From RYN-417 sp043745485 (lineage in GTDB: Bacteria > Patescibacteriota > Saccharimonadia > Saccharimonadales > JACDBH01): a stretch of DNA of 27,751 nt. The translations under genes were made by a program, and so were the position numbers. This document shows positions 12,199-20,005 of this stretch, piece by piece. Position 1 is the stretch's first letter; every line of letters starts with the position of its first letter. The notes below the pieces were generated by a model that saw only the letters and a list, made by a program, of their open reading frames with translations, did no database searches and had not been told where the DNA came from. The stretch is taken from assembly GCA_043745485.1 (NCBI GenBank), contig JAYTSU010000014.1, forward strand, positions 1-27,751, given 5' to 3'.

Positions 12199-13680
12199 AT
12201 GGGGCAAGCGCTGTACCGAAAATATCGGTCTAAATCGTTATCAGAAATCGTCGGGCAAAAACACATTACCGACACACTTAGCCGTGCCATCAAAAGCGGC
12301 AAGATTAGCCACGCTTATCTATTTACAGGCCCGCGCGGTGTTGGTAAGACATCAATTGCGCGTATACTAGCGCACGAAGTAAATGAGTTGCCTTACACTG
12401 ACGAATCTATTCATCTTGATATTATAGAGATAGACGCCGCTAGTAACCGCCGTATAGACGAAATTCGTGATCTTCGGGACAAGGTACACATTGCTCCAAC
12501 GAGTGCTAAATACAAGGTCTATATCATCGACGAGGTCCACATGCTGACAAAAGAAGCATTTAATGCGCTTTTAAAAACGCTTGAAGAACCACCAGCCCAC
12601 GTCATTTTTATCCTAGCTACAACAGAAGCACATAAACTACCCGAGACAATTGTTAGCCGCACACAACGGTTCACTTTTAAATCAGTTGGCCGAGTCGAAG
12701 CCGTAAAACACCTCCGCGAGCTCGCTGACAAAGAACACATGGTCATAAGCGATGACGCTTTAGAGCTGTTAGCTGAACATGGTGGCGGTAGTTTCCGCGA
12801 CGCCATCGGTCTTCTTGATCAGATTGGTAATAGTAAGAAAAAAATAAGCCGTAAGGATGTCGAGGAACTCATAGGGATTGCGCCACAGAAAGCCGTAGAA
12901 TCTCTACTTAAATCTCTATTAAGCGGCGTGCCGTCAGATATTGTCTCCTGCCTCAATAGCTTCACTGAGAGTGGTATTGCGCCGGCACAGATAGCTAAAC
13001 AACTGTCAGCAGAGTTGCGTGGACGAATGCTACAAAATGACCAGCCTGAACGCCTTCATACCTATACAAAGTTACTCGGAGAGCTTTTAGGTGTTACTGC
13101 CAGCCAACATCCAGGTGTGGCTTTAGAAATTGCACTTTTTAATGCATGCAGTCTCCCTGCCGATGCCGTTACAGAACGGGCTACCCCTCAAAAGCCTATA
13201 ACCACCACGAGGGACAGTGCGCAATCTTCCACTTCTACAAAGAAAGAAACGTCAAAAAATAAACCTCCGGTCGTTGCCGAGCTTCAGCCAGCTCAGCTTA
13301 TAGAAGTAGGGGATATTTCAGGTTGGTGGCCGCAACTAGTGCAGGACATCAAAAGCCACAACAATACTATGTACGGCGTCTTACGACTGGCTCATCCGTC
13401 TCTTGAAGGCGATAACTTGCTTTTGAGTTTTGCATTTGGACTTCATGCTAAAAAAATTGCTGATGCACAGATTAATCTAGTGCTCCAAAAAGCCGTCAAG
13501 ATATTGACCGGCCGAGATATAACAATTAAAGCTGTGCAAGATAAGAATCTTAAGGATAAGATACCCGACTTGACCTCGCACGGAGCCTATATACCTGAGA
13601 AAGTTATACCAGAGAAATTATCAACTGATCTGGGAGCTATTACATCCATTTTCGGTGGCGGAGAGGTGCTAGAAAGTTAA
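12199..13680 (+). CDS. dnaX: DNA polymerase III subunit gamma/tau, zinc module missing
   Basis: DnaX is the clamp-loader ATPase of the replisome. It begins GQALYRKYRSKSLSEIVGQKHITDTL, the standard N-terminus. Walker A is GPRGVGKT at 44-51, Walker B is YIIDEVHML at 108-116, sensor 1 is ILATTEAHKLPETI, and the arginine finger SRT is near 153-155. Usual DnaX has a four-cysteine zinc module between Walker A and DIIEIDAASN. Here that stretch is short and has no cysteine (HEVNELPYTDESIHLDIIEIDAASN). The C-terminal part (about 360-493) contains a region after a Ser/Thr/Lys-rich linker that may be a tau-like domain. The start at 12199 follows AGAGAGG. dnaB begins one base after the stop. Confidence 0.93.
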   Translation: MGQALYRKYRSKSLSEIVGQKHITDTLSRAIKSGKISHAYLFTGPRGVGKTSIARILAHEVNELPYTDESIHLDIIEIDAASNRRIDEIRDLRDKVHIAPTSAKYKVYIIDEVHMLTKEAFNALLKTLEEPPAHVIFILATTEAHKLPETIVSRTQRFTFKSVGRVEAVKHLRELADKEHMVISDDALELLAEHGGGSFRDAIGLLDQIGNSKKKISRKDVEELIGIAPQKAVESLLKSLLSGVPSDIVSCLNSFTESGIAPAQIAKQLSAELRGRMLQNDQPERLHTYTKLLGELLGVTASQHPGVALEIALFNACSLPADAVTERATPQKPITTTRDSAQSSTSTKKETSKNKPPVVAELQPAQLIEVGDISGWWPQLVQDIKSHNNTMYGVLRLAHPSLEGDNLLLSFAFGLHAKKIADAQINLVLQKAVKILTGRDITIKAVQDKNLKDKIPDLTSHGAYIPEKVIPEKLSTDLGAITSIFGGGEVLES

Positions 13681-13681
13681 T

Positions 13682-15040
13682 ATGAACCCACAAGTTGCGG
13701 TTGTACCACCACAAAATACCGAAGCTGAAGCCAGTTTATTGGGAGCATTGTTGATCGATAGTGATGCAATTGTCAAAGTTGCTGACCTTGTTAGCTCGCG
13801 AGATTTCTATGATGAGCGTCACGCCAGAATCTACGAAGCAGCTATGCAACTTTACGAAAAACACAGTCCAATTGATGTCCTGACACTTTCAGATCAGCTA
13901 AAAAATACAGGTATGCTGGATATTGTAGGCGGTGCATCATACTTAACTGAGCTTACGAACTTTGTACCAACAGCCGCTCATGCCGACCGCTATGCAGACA
14001 TTATTTCCCAAAAGGCAATGCGTCGGCGGCTCATTAAAGCCAGTCAAGCCATTACCAACCTTGGCTACGATGAGGCGCAGAGCCTGCAAGAACTCATCGA
14101 GGGTGCTGAAACGACCTTGTTTGAAGTCAGTCAGCAACATGTTAAACAAGATATAAGTAGCATCGAGACAATTTTAAGTGCTAGCTTTGACCGCCTCGAT
14201 GAGCTACACAAAGACAAAGGTAAGCTCCGTGGTGTATCAACAGGCTACCGTGACCTGGACAATGTTTTGGCCGGATTTCAGCCATCAGATCTCATTATCT
14301 TGGCAGCCCGTCCGTCCATGGGCAAGACGGCTCTCGCTTTAAACCTAGCCCATAATGTTGCGGTCAAGTCAGATATGCCAGTGCTATTGTTTTCTTTAGA
14401 AATGAGCAAAGAACAGCTGGTTGATCGTATGCTGGCAGCGGAAGCGGGTGTCAACGCTTGGAACCTCCGAACCGGCAACCTCACCGATTCTGATTTTGAG
14501 AAAATTGGGCAGGCAATGGGCACCCTATCTGAAGCACAAATATTTATTGATGACTCACCAGGTATAACCGTCAGTGATATGCGTACCAAAGCGCGGCGTG
14601 AAGCTCACCAGCGCCCACTTGGGCTCATCATAGTCGACTACTTACAGCTTATGAGTGGGGGAGCGAAATTTGGTTCGAGCGACAACCGCGTACAAGAAAT
14701 ATCTGAAATATCCCGAGGACTTAAAGGTATTGCACGAGAGCTCAAAGTTCCTGTCATAGCTCTTAGTCAGCTGAGTCGATCGGTTGAAAGCAGAAACCCT
14801 CAAATTCCGCAGTTGGCTGACCTTCGAGAATCTGGATCAATTGAGCAAGATGCCGACGTCGTGGCCTTTATTTACCGCGAGGATTATTACAATCCAGAAA
14901 CCGAAAATAAAAATATTGCAAAGATTTTGATCAAAAAGCATCGTAATGGCCCTACTGACGATATTGAGCTATATTTTGATCGTGAAAAACAACGCTTTTA
15001 CAGCATCGACAGTAAACGTTCTCAGCCATTTGAATCCTAA
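13682..15040 (+). CDS. dnaB: Replicative DNA helicase DnaB
   Basis: DnaB is the hexameric helicase that unwinds the fork. The N-terminal domain (NTEAEASLLGALLIDSDAI, then YLTELTNFVPTAAH) and linker are typical. The RecA-like domain has Walker A ARPSMGKT at 209-216, LLFSLEMSKEQLVDRML, Walker B LIIVDYLQLM, and SQLSRSVESRNPQIPQLADL with ESGSIEQDADVV, all family signatures. The 452-residue length is normal, and no intein or insertion is present. It starts one base after the dnaX stop, so clamp loader and helicase are made from one transcript. Confidence 0.97.
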   Translation: MNPQVAVVPPQNTEAEASLLGALLIDSDAIVKVADLVSSRDFYDERHARIYEAAMQLYEKHSPIDVLTLSDQLKNTGMLDIVGGASYLTELTNFVPTAAHADRYADIISQKAMRRRLIKASQAITNLGYDEAQSLQELIEGAETTLFEVSQQHVKQDISSIETILSASFDRLDELHKDKGKLRGVSTGYRDLDNVLAGFQPSDLIILAARPSMGKTALALNLAHNVAVKSDMPVLLFSLEMSKEQLVDRMLAAEAGVNAWNLRTGNLTDSDFEKIGQAMGTLSEAQIFIDDSPGITVSDMRTKARREAHQRPLGLIIVDYLQLMSGGAKFGSSDNRVQEISEISRGLKGIARELKVPVIALSQLSRSVESRNPQIPQLADLRESGSIEQDADVVAFIYREDYYNPETENKNIAKILIKKHRNGPTDDIELYFDREKQRFYSIDSKRSQPFES

Positions 15041-15130
15041 AACACGCTCACTTGCTAGACTTACCAGCAGATCATCTTCCACTACGTAGCTAAAAATAAA
15101 TAAAAATCATAAGCGTTATACATGAAATGC

Positions 15131-15136
15131 TATACT
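15131..15136 (+). promoter_or_regulatory. -10 element (TATACT) 7 bases before the start at 15144
   Basis: TATACT ends 7 bases before the ATG, and there is no Shine-Dalgarno sequence. The 103-base gap after dnaB holds no other gene and no clear terminator. This again suggests a leaderless mRNA. Confidence 0.45.
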
Positions 15137-15143
15137 AGATGCA

Positions 15144-16322
15144 ATGAAACGAGTGTGGAATTCTATCGTCACTTTGTGGCAGCCAGCCAGTATAATTCTT
15201 GCGGGAGCTATTATTATCGCAGGTCTTTTTGCGTTTCGAATAGGCACACTGGTTCCCGGTGCCAGTCAGGTTGAGGTAGCAGGGCGTACAAGCAGTCAAA
15301 GCATTCAGGACATTATCAATAATCCTATTAATGCACCCTACAAAACAGCTCGCTATTTTGTACGGCACATGCATAATTCTATTGCCGCCGAACGTCTTGT
15401 TAACGGAGCTGTAGCGGTGACAGCAGTTGTACTCTTTTATCTTGTTGTTCGACATTTTAGCAGTAGGTTTGCGACTTTTATGGCAACCATCATGTTCGCA
15501 TCTTCTTCTAGCATGCTCAATAATGGCCGTATGGCCACGCCCAACATATTGCTCTTAATGCTCGTTGCACTACTGGCATGTGGCTACCATCTGCGTTTCA
15601 ACAGCAACCGGACACGCTCACTTCTCATAACTTCAGCAGTGCTGGCATTATCACTCTATGTACCCGCTATCATCTATTTTATCATTGCCGGTGCCGTCTG
15701 GCAGTTTAAAGCCGTTCAAAGAGAACAGAAGTTTCCAAAACCAATAATCGCAGCTGCATGCTCACTTATAGTGCTGATCATACTGGCGCCACTAGCCTAT
15801 GGACTTCTCAAACAACCTGGCCTTTGGCGAGAATACTTTGGAATTTCAGCTCAATTCCCACATATGCTTAATTTCCTGAAAAGTGCTGCAGCAGTACCGT
15901 ATGGGATTTTTATATCTGCTCCCCGTAATCCACTATATCGACTGGGCAGACAACCTTTGCTTGATGTGTTTGCCGCTGTAATGCTTGTTCTTGGATGCTA
16001 CACACTCATTAAACACTTCAGGCTCGACCGGCTTGTACTTCTAATCGCTATATTTGTACTTGCAACACTTTATACTGCTATCAGTGGAAACTACGAAAAC
16101 AACTTTATACTGGTACCGTTTGTGTATTTTTGTATAGCTATTGGTATAGGAACAATGCTTGAGCTGTGGCGTAAAGTTTTTCCGCACAATCCTTTAGCGC
16201 AAAGTTTGTCATATGGGATAATCGCCGTAGCTGTACTCATCTCTGTTAATTTCCAAACTCGTCGTTATTTTATTGCATGGCCACATAATCCAGAGATCCG
16301 AGCGGTGTTTACGCTAAAATAA
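15144..16322 (+). CDS. Multi-pass membrane protein, GT-C glycosyltransferase-like
   Basis: The 392-residue protein has about nine to ten hydrophobic helices, a first large outer loop at about 35-85, and a charged segment between helices (RFNSNRTRS). The pattern of an N-terminal helix, an extracytoplasmic loop and repeated helices with short basic loops resembles the GT-C/PMT/ArnT superfamily (dolichyl- or undecaprenyl-phosphate sugar transferases). The acidic motif expected in the first outer loop of active GT-C enzymes is not evident, so either the enzyme is divergent or the likeness is only topological. It stands alone between dnaB and ybaB. If it is a GT-C enzyme it would glycosylate a cell-surface component. 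Confidence 0.55.
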   Translation: MKRVWNSIVTLWQPASIILAGAIIIAGLFAFRIGTLVPGASQVEVAGRTSSQSIQDIINNPINAPYKTARYFVRHMHNSIAAERLVNGAVAVTAVVLFYLVVRHFSSRFATFMATIMFASSSSMLNNGRMATPNILLLMLVALLACGYHLRFNSNRTRSLLITSAVLALSLYVPAIIYFIIAGAVWQFKAVQREQKFPKPIIAAACSLIVLIILAPLAYGLLKQPGLWREYFGISAQFPHMLNFLKSAAAVPYGIFISAPRNPLYRLGRQPLLDVFAAVMLVLGCYTLIKHFRLDRLVLLIAIFVLATLYTAISGNYENNFILVPFVYFCIAIGIGTMLELWRKVFPHNPLAQSLSYGIIAVAVLISVNFQTRRYFIAWPHNPEIRAVFTLK

Positions 16323-16369
16323 AAATTCCTATATACTGTGTTGGAGTACAAATGTAAGGAGTATTACTG

Positions 16370-16663
16370 ATGAGCCGATTTGACCAGGCCAAAATGCTGA
16401 TGCAAGTTAAGAAACTGCAAAAAGAGTTACAAAAAGAAGTGATTATCGTTGAAGCGGGAGACGGTGCTGTAAAAGTTGAGATCAATGGTGAACAAAAACT
16501 AAAGAAAATCCACATCGATCCTGAATTTGTTGATCTTGATGACATTGGTCAACTAGAGAGGTGGGTTGAAGACGCTGTTAAAGAAGCAATATCAGCAAGC
16601 CAGAAACTTGCTGCAGATAAAATGCAGCCTATGATGGGTGCACTTGGCAACCTAGGGCTATAA
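16370..16663 (+). CDS. ybaB: YbaB/EbfC nucleoid-associated protein
   Basis: YbaB binds DNA as a dimer and is nearly always encoded next to recR. The 97-residue protein begins SRFDQAKMLMQVKKLQKELQKE, the N-terminal helix of the family, then VEAGDGAVKVEINGEQKLKKIHIDPEFV (the beta sheet with VxVxxxGxxxVxxIxIDP) and a C-terminal helix ending MMGALGNLGL. AAGGAG lies at a good distance upstream. recR starts 6 bases after the stop, the usual operon partner. Confidence 0.95.
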   Translation: MSRFDQAKMLMQVKKLQKELQKEVIIVEAGDGAVKVEINGEQKLKKIHIDPEFVDLDDIGQLERWVEDAVKEAISASQKLAADKMQPMMGALGNLGL

Positions 16664-16669
16664 GTATTC

Positions 16670-17275
16670 ATGAGTTTATTGCCGGCCGCGCTACAAAACG
16701 TGATTGATGATCTTGGCAAACTGCCCGGAGTGGGACCGCGCACGGCTGAACGCTATGCCTATTATTTGTTGCGCACTGATACAAACAAGGCACGAACTCT
16801 TGCCCATTCATTAGAGAAACTACACGAGGGGATTGGCTACTGTCAAAAAACGTTTGCACTTGTTGAAAAGGGCCAGGCTTTATCACCACTTTATACCGAT
16901 CCAAACCGTGACAAGAAAATAATAGCCGTAGTCGCAGAACCATTTGATATCGTTGCGATTGAAAAGACAGCTCATTTTAAGGGAACCTACCACGTCCTAG
17001 GCGGATTGGTGTCTCCAATTGACGGGATTGGACCAGAGAATCTCCACATTAAAGAGTTATTAAAACGCATCATAGAAGACGACGTACAGGAAATCATCCT
17101 GGCTACAAGTGCTAGTGTTGAAGGCGAGAGTACCGCGTTATATATTCAGAAAGAGCTCTTAAATACTAAGGTCAAAATGTCGCGTCTTGCACGTGGGCTT
17201 TCCGTAGGCCTCGACATAGAATATGCAGATCAACTCACGCTTACACGGGCATTGGAAGATCGCCAAACTTTTTAG
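16670..17275 (+). CDS. recR: Recombination protein RecR with degenerate zinc finger
   Basis: RecR works with RecO/RecF to load RecA on gapped DNA. The 201-residue length is standard. The helix-hairpin-helix KLPGVGPRTAERYAYYLL lies at 17-34. The Toprim domain (IIAVVAEPFDIVAIEKTAHFKG, then YHVLGGLVSPIDGIGPENLHI) and the Walker-like C-terminus (GLSVGLDIEYADQLTLTRALEDR) are complete. The usual four-cysteine zinc finger (CxxC...CxxC) before Toprim is reduced to one cysteine, C58: the segment reads YCQKTFALVEKGQALSPLYTDPNR. The fold outline stays, but metal binding is unlikely. It is coupled to ybaB. Its stop codon overlaps that of the convergent gene by 3 of 4 bases. Confidence 0.94.
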   Translation: MSLLPAALQNVIDDLGKLPGVGPRTAERYAYYLLRTDTNKARTLAHSLEKLHEGIGYCQKTFALVEKGQALSPLYTDPNRDKKIIAVVAEPFDIVAIEKTAHFKGTYHVLGGLVSPIDGIGPENLHIKELLKRIIEDDVQEIILATSASVEGESTALYIQKELLNTKVKMSRLARGLSVGLDIEYADQLTLTRALEDRQTF

Positions 17276-17541
17276 ATTTCGACTTGCATGAAGCGCTTTA
17301 CTAACACCCCCGCGGTCCTGACATCGCCAGTCCACTCATGAGTGGGTCTCGTAAAAGAAACTTCAGGGTTGCTTGGCTGGCAATATATCACACCGGCATC
17401 ATCAGTTGCTTCTAATATAGTATGGCCAACTACTTTGTACAATTCCTGACTTATAGTGTGTCTCCACATAGAATCAATCGGGATTTCTTCAGTTACTCCT
17501 TTTAATTTGTAACGTAGTGCATTGATTGTTTCATGTATCAT
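17272..17541 (-). CDS. DUF1653-like small protein
   Basis: An 89-residue protein, minus strand. The middle reads MWRHTISQELYKVVGHTILEATDDAGVIYCQPSNPEVSFTRP, which follows the DUF1653 pattern: aromatic-RH, GxxYxVxxxAxxxxTxxxxVxYxP and then xxxRPxxxF. The family is a small beta-barrel of unknown role. The C-terminus (WTGDVRTAGVLVKRFMQVEI) agrees with that call. A -10-like TAGTAT sits 6 bases before the ATG and there is no Shine-Dalgarno sequence, so it is likely leaderless. The promoter is divergent to that of the DHH phosphoesterase, in a gap of only 41 bases. Confidence 0.6.
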   Translation of the reverse strand: MIHETINALRYKLKGVTEEIPIDSMWRHTISQELYKVVGHTILEATDDAGVIYCQPSNPEVSFTRPTHEWTGDVRTAGVLVKRFMQVEI

Positions 17542-17547
17542 GTGGCT

Positions 17548-17575
17548 ATACTAACAGAATATAAACCCGTACAAT
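17548..17575. promoter_or_regulatory. Divergent -10 elements of two leaderless genes
   Basis: TAGTAT on the minus strand (17553-17548) is 6 bases from the start at 17541. TACAAT on the plus strand (17570-17575) is 7 bases from the start at 17583. TTGTAC on the minus strand (17575-17570), 16 bases from TAGTAT, could be the -35 of the minus gene, and TATACT on the plus strand (17547-17552) may fill that place for the plus gene. Both promoters then overlap almost entirely, so polymerases would compete. Confidence 0.45.
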
Positions 17576-17582
17576 AGTCTAT

Positions 17583-18593
17583 ATGCAAGAGGTAGATCAA
17601 ATTAATCGATTAGTAAGCTCCGCACAACGTATTGTGATTATTCAAGCTGATAATCCAGATGCTGATTCTTTGGGTAGTGCATTAGCACTAGAAAGCATTC
17701 TGGGGGATGCGGGCAAGGAACCATTCATGTACTGCGCGCTCGACATGCCAGATTATCTCAAGTATATGCATGGCTGGGACAGAGTAGAGAAAGAACTACC
17801 CATTAAGTTTGACCTGAGCATTATTGTTGATACGAGCACAATTACTTTATTAGAAAAGCTAGATAACTCGGCGCAGCGTTCGCTTGTTGTGGGGCGGCCA
17901 TGCATCGTACTTGATCATCACGCGGATGTTCCTTGTGACATCCCATATGCTACTGTTGTCATCAATGACGCTACCAAGGTTTCTACAGGAGAAGTTATCT
18001 ACGGCCTTGCCCAGGAGCTTCAATGGCCGCTTAACATTCCAGCGCAAGAGTTTATCATGAGCTCAATCTTGGCCGACAGCTTAGGCCTCGCGAGCGAAAA
18101 TACAACTGCCGATACTTACAGGGTTATGGCAGAATTGGTTGATAACGGTGTAAACCGCCCACATCTTGAAGAACTTCGTAGAGCACTTACAAAAATGCCC
18201 GTGAGTATACTACGGTACAAGGCCACCCTCATTAACAGGGCTGAGTTTGTGGCTAATGGAGCACTTGCCCTCGTAATAATTCCACAAAAGGAAATCACTG
18301 AATTCAGTCCACTTTATAATCCTGCTCCTTTGATTCAAAATGACCTGCTACAAACCGTTGGGGTTAAAACCAGCGTTGTTATCAAGAGTTATGATAATGG
18401 CCGTATCACTGCCGCTATACGCTGTAATACCGCAGCACCAATTGCAGCCGAATTAGCCATACATTTTGGTGGAGGTGGACATGCCTATGCTGCCGGCTTT
18501 AAAACAGAGAAAAAACTGCTGAATGAGATTAAGTCTGAATGTATAACATTTGCAACTGAACTCCTTCAAAAACTTGACACGGAGATAAAGTAA
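17583..18593 (+). CDS. DHH/DHHA1 phosphoesterase (NrnA/RecJ-like)
   Basis: A 336-residue protein of the bifunctional oligoribonuclease/pAp phosphatase type, a 3'-5' nanoRNase or cyclic-dinucleotide phosphodiesterase. Motif I is NPDADSLGSALAL at about 24-36, motif II is SIIVDTST (D83), DHHAD is at 111-115, and the C-terminal DHHA1 substrate site is FGGGGHAYAAGFK. In motif I the first metal-binding histidine of HxNPDxD is replaced by Ala (QADNPDAD, A22), which may change metal use. The rest of the site is intact. A -10 box lies 7 bases before the ATG with no ribosome binding site. cysS starts 5 bases after the stop, so they share a transcript. Confidence 0.88.
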   Translation: MQEVDQINRLVSSAQRIVIIQADNPDADSLGSALALESILGDAGKEPFMYCALDMPDYLKYMHGWDRVEKELPIKFDLSIIVDTSTITLLEKLDNSAQRSLVVGRPCIVLDHHADVPCDIPYATVVINDATKVSTGEVIYGLAQELQWPLNIPAQEFIMSSILADSLGLASENTTADTYRVMAELVDNGVNRPHLEELRRALTKMPVSILRYKATLINRAEFVANGALALVIIPQKEITEFSPLYNPAPLIQNDLLQTVGVKTSVVIKSYDNGRITAAIRCNTAAPIAAELAIHFGGGGHAYAAGFKTEKKLLNEIKSECITFATELLQKLDTEIK

Positions 18594-18598
18594 TAAAC

Positions 18599-20005
18599 AT
18601 GAAACTGTACAACACTATGTCACGTTCAGTTGAAGAACTCGTGCCAATGAATAGCAAGAATGTTAGCCTATACACCTGCGGACTTACTGTTTATAGCCAG
18701 CCGCACATTGGCAACTGGGTTGCGTACATATATTGGGACATTCTTGTTCGTGTTCTTCGAAGTAGTGGCTATAGTGTCACGAGAGTTCAAAATATTACTG
18801 ATGTTGGGCACCTAACTAGCGATGAAGATGCTGGTGAAGATAAGATGTTAAAGAGCGCGCTTAAAGAGGGCACTTCGGCCTGGGAAGTTGCCAAAAAATA
18901 TAGTACAGTAGCCGATACTGAGGCATACGGCCAACTTGGACTACTTCGCCCCGATCATATGCCTCGTGCAACGGAATATATTGAGCAGCAGATAGAGTTT
19001 ATTAAAGTACTTGAGCAAAAGGGGTATACCTATACGATTGCTGATGGTGTCTACTTTGATACCTCCAGACTTGATAATTATGGAAAACTTGCGAAATTAG
19101 ACATAAATGGGCTGCAGTTTGGCGCACGCGTCGCAGACACTGGTAAAAACAATACAACCGACTTTGCATTGTGGAAGTTTTCTCCAAAAGATGAGAAACG
19201 AGATATGGAGTGGGATAGTCCATGGGGTAAAGGCTTTCCAGGCTGGCATCTAGAGTGTTCTACAATGGCACGTGAGCTGCTTGGAGATACAATCGATATC
19301 CATACCGGTGGCATTGATCATATTCCTGTGCATCACACCAATGAAATTGCACAGTCCGAAGCTCTTACTGATAAGATATGTGCGAATATATGGTTGCATG
19401 CAAATCATTTGAAAGTTGATGGTACAAAGATGAGTAAATCACTTGGTAACATCTATACACTCAAAGATGTAACGGACAAAGGTTTTGATATAGATGCATA
19501 CAAACTGATGATATTGTCTAAGCACTACCGAACCGAAGGAAACTTTACCTGGAAGATTTTAGAATCGGCACAAAACCGTCTTAAAAGTTTTGAAGATCTT
19601 GCGGATCTGAAATTTCAGGATCCTAAAGGCGGAACATTAGAAAGCTCGTACTTTGAACAGCAGACAAGAAAAATGATTGACGCTCTCCAAGATGATCTCA
19701 ATACGCCAAAAGCATTACAGATAATTAATGAGACTATAGATTATGCACAAACGTCTACAAAGGGTTTAAGTGGTAAATATCTTACTAGTTTTCAAACATT
19801 CTTATCACAAATAGACGACCTATTGGGGCTAAAACTGTCCATGCGTCCAGACATAAACGATGTACAAAGAGAACTGATTATAAAGCGCGAAACTGCACGA
19901 GTAAACAAAGATTTCGGTGAGTCTGACAGACTACGGGACGCCCTCGCCAGCGAGGGTATTGCCGTAAGGGACACGCCACAGGGCGCCGTTTGGTCGCGAA
20001 TTTAA
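18599..20005 (+). CDS. cysS: Cysteinyl-tRNA synthetase
   Basis: CysRS charges tRNA-Cys. The 468-residue length is normal. It begins KLYNTMSRSVEELVPMN and has the class I signature HIGN at 36-39 (usually HIGH) and KMSKS at 277-281. The catalytic zinc ligands are present: C27 (YTCGLTVY), C220 (WHLECS), and HH (245-246) with E249. The GGIDHIPVHHTNEIAQSEA block is diagnostic. The C-terminal anticodon-binding domain is present and ends VRDTPQGAVWSRI, as in the family. The His to Asn change in HIGH is noteworthy but known in divergent enzymes. The gene follows the DHH gene by 5 bases and its stop overlaps the convergent permease stop. Confidence 0.95.
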   Translation: MKLYNTMSRSVEELVPMNSKNVSLYTCGLTVYSQPHIGNWVAYIYWDILVRVLRSSGYSVTRVQNITDVGHLTSDEDAGEDKMLKSALKEGTSAWEVAKKYSTVADTEAYGQLGLLRPDHMPRATEYIEQQIEFIKVLEQKGYTYTIADGVYFDTSRLDNYGKLAKLDINGLQFGARVADTGKNNTTDFALWKFSPKDEKRDMEWDSPWGKGFPGWHLECSTMARELLGDTIDIHTGGIDHIPVHHTNEIAQSEALTDKICANIWLHANHLKVDGTKMSKSLGNIYTLKDVTDKGFDIDAYKLMILSKHYRTEGNFTWKILESAQNRLKSFEDLADLKFQDPKGGTLESSYFEQQTRKMIDALQDDLNTPKALQIINETIDYAQTSTKGLSGKYLTSFQTFLSQIDDLLGLKLSMRPDINDVQRELIIKRETARVNKDFGESDRLRDALASEGIAVRDTPQGAVWSRI

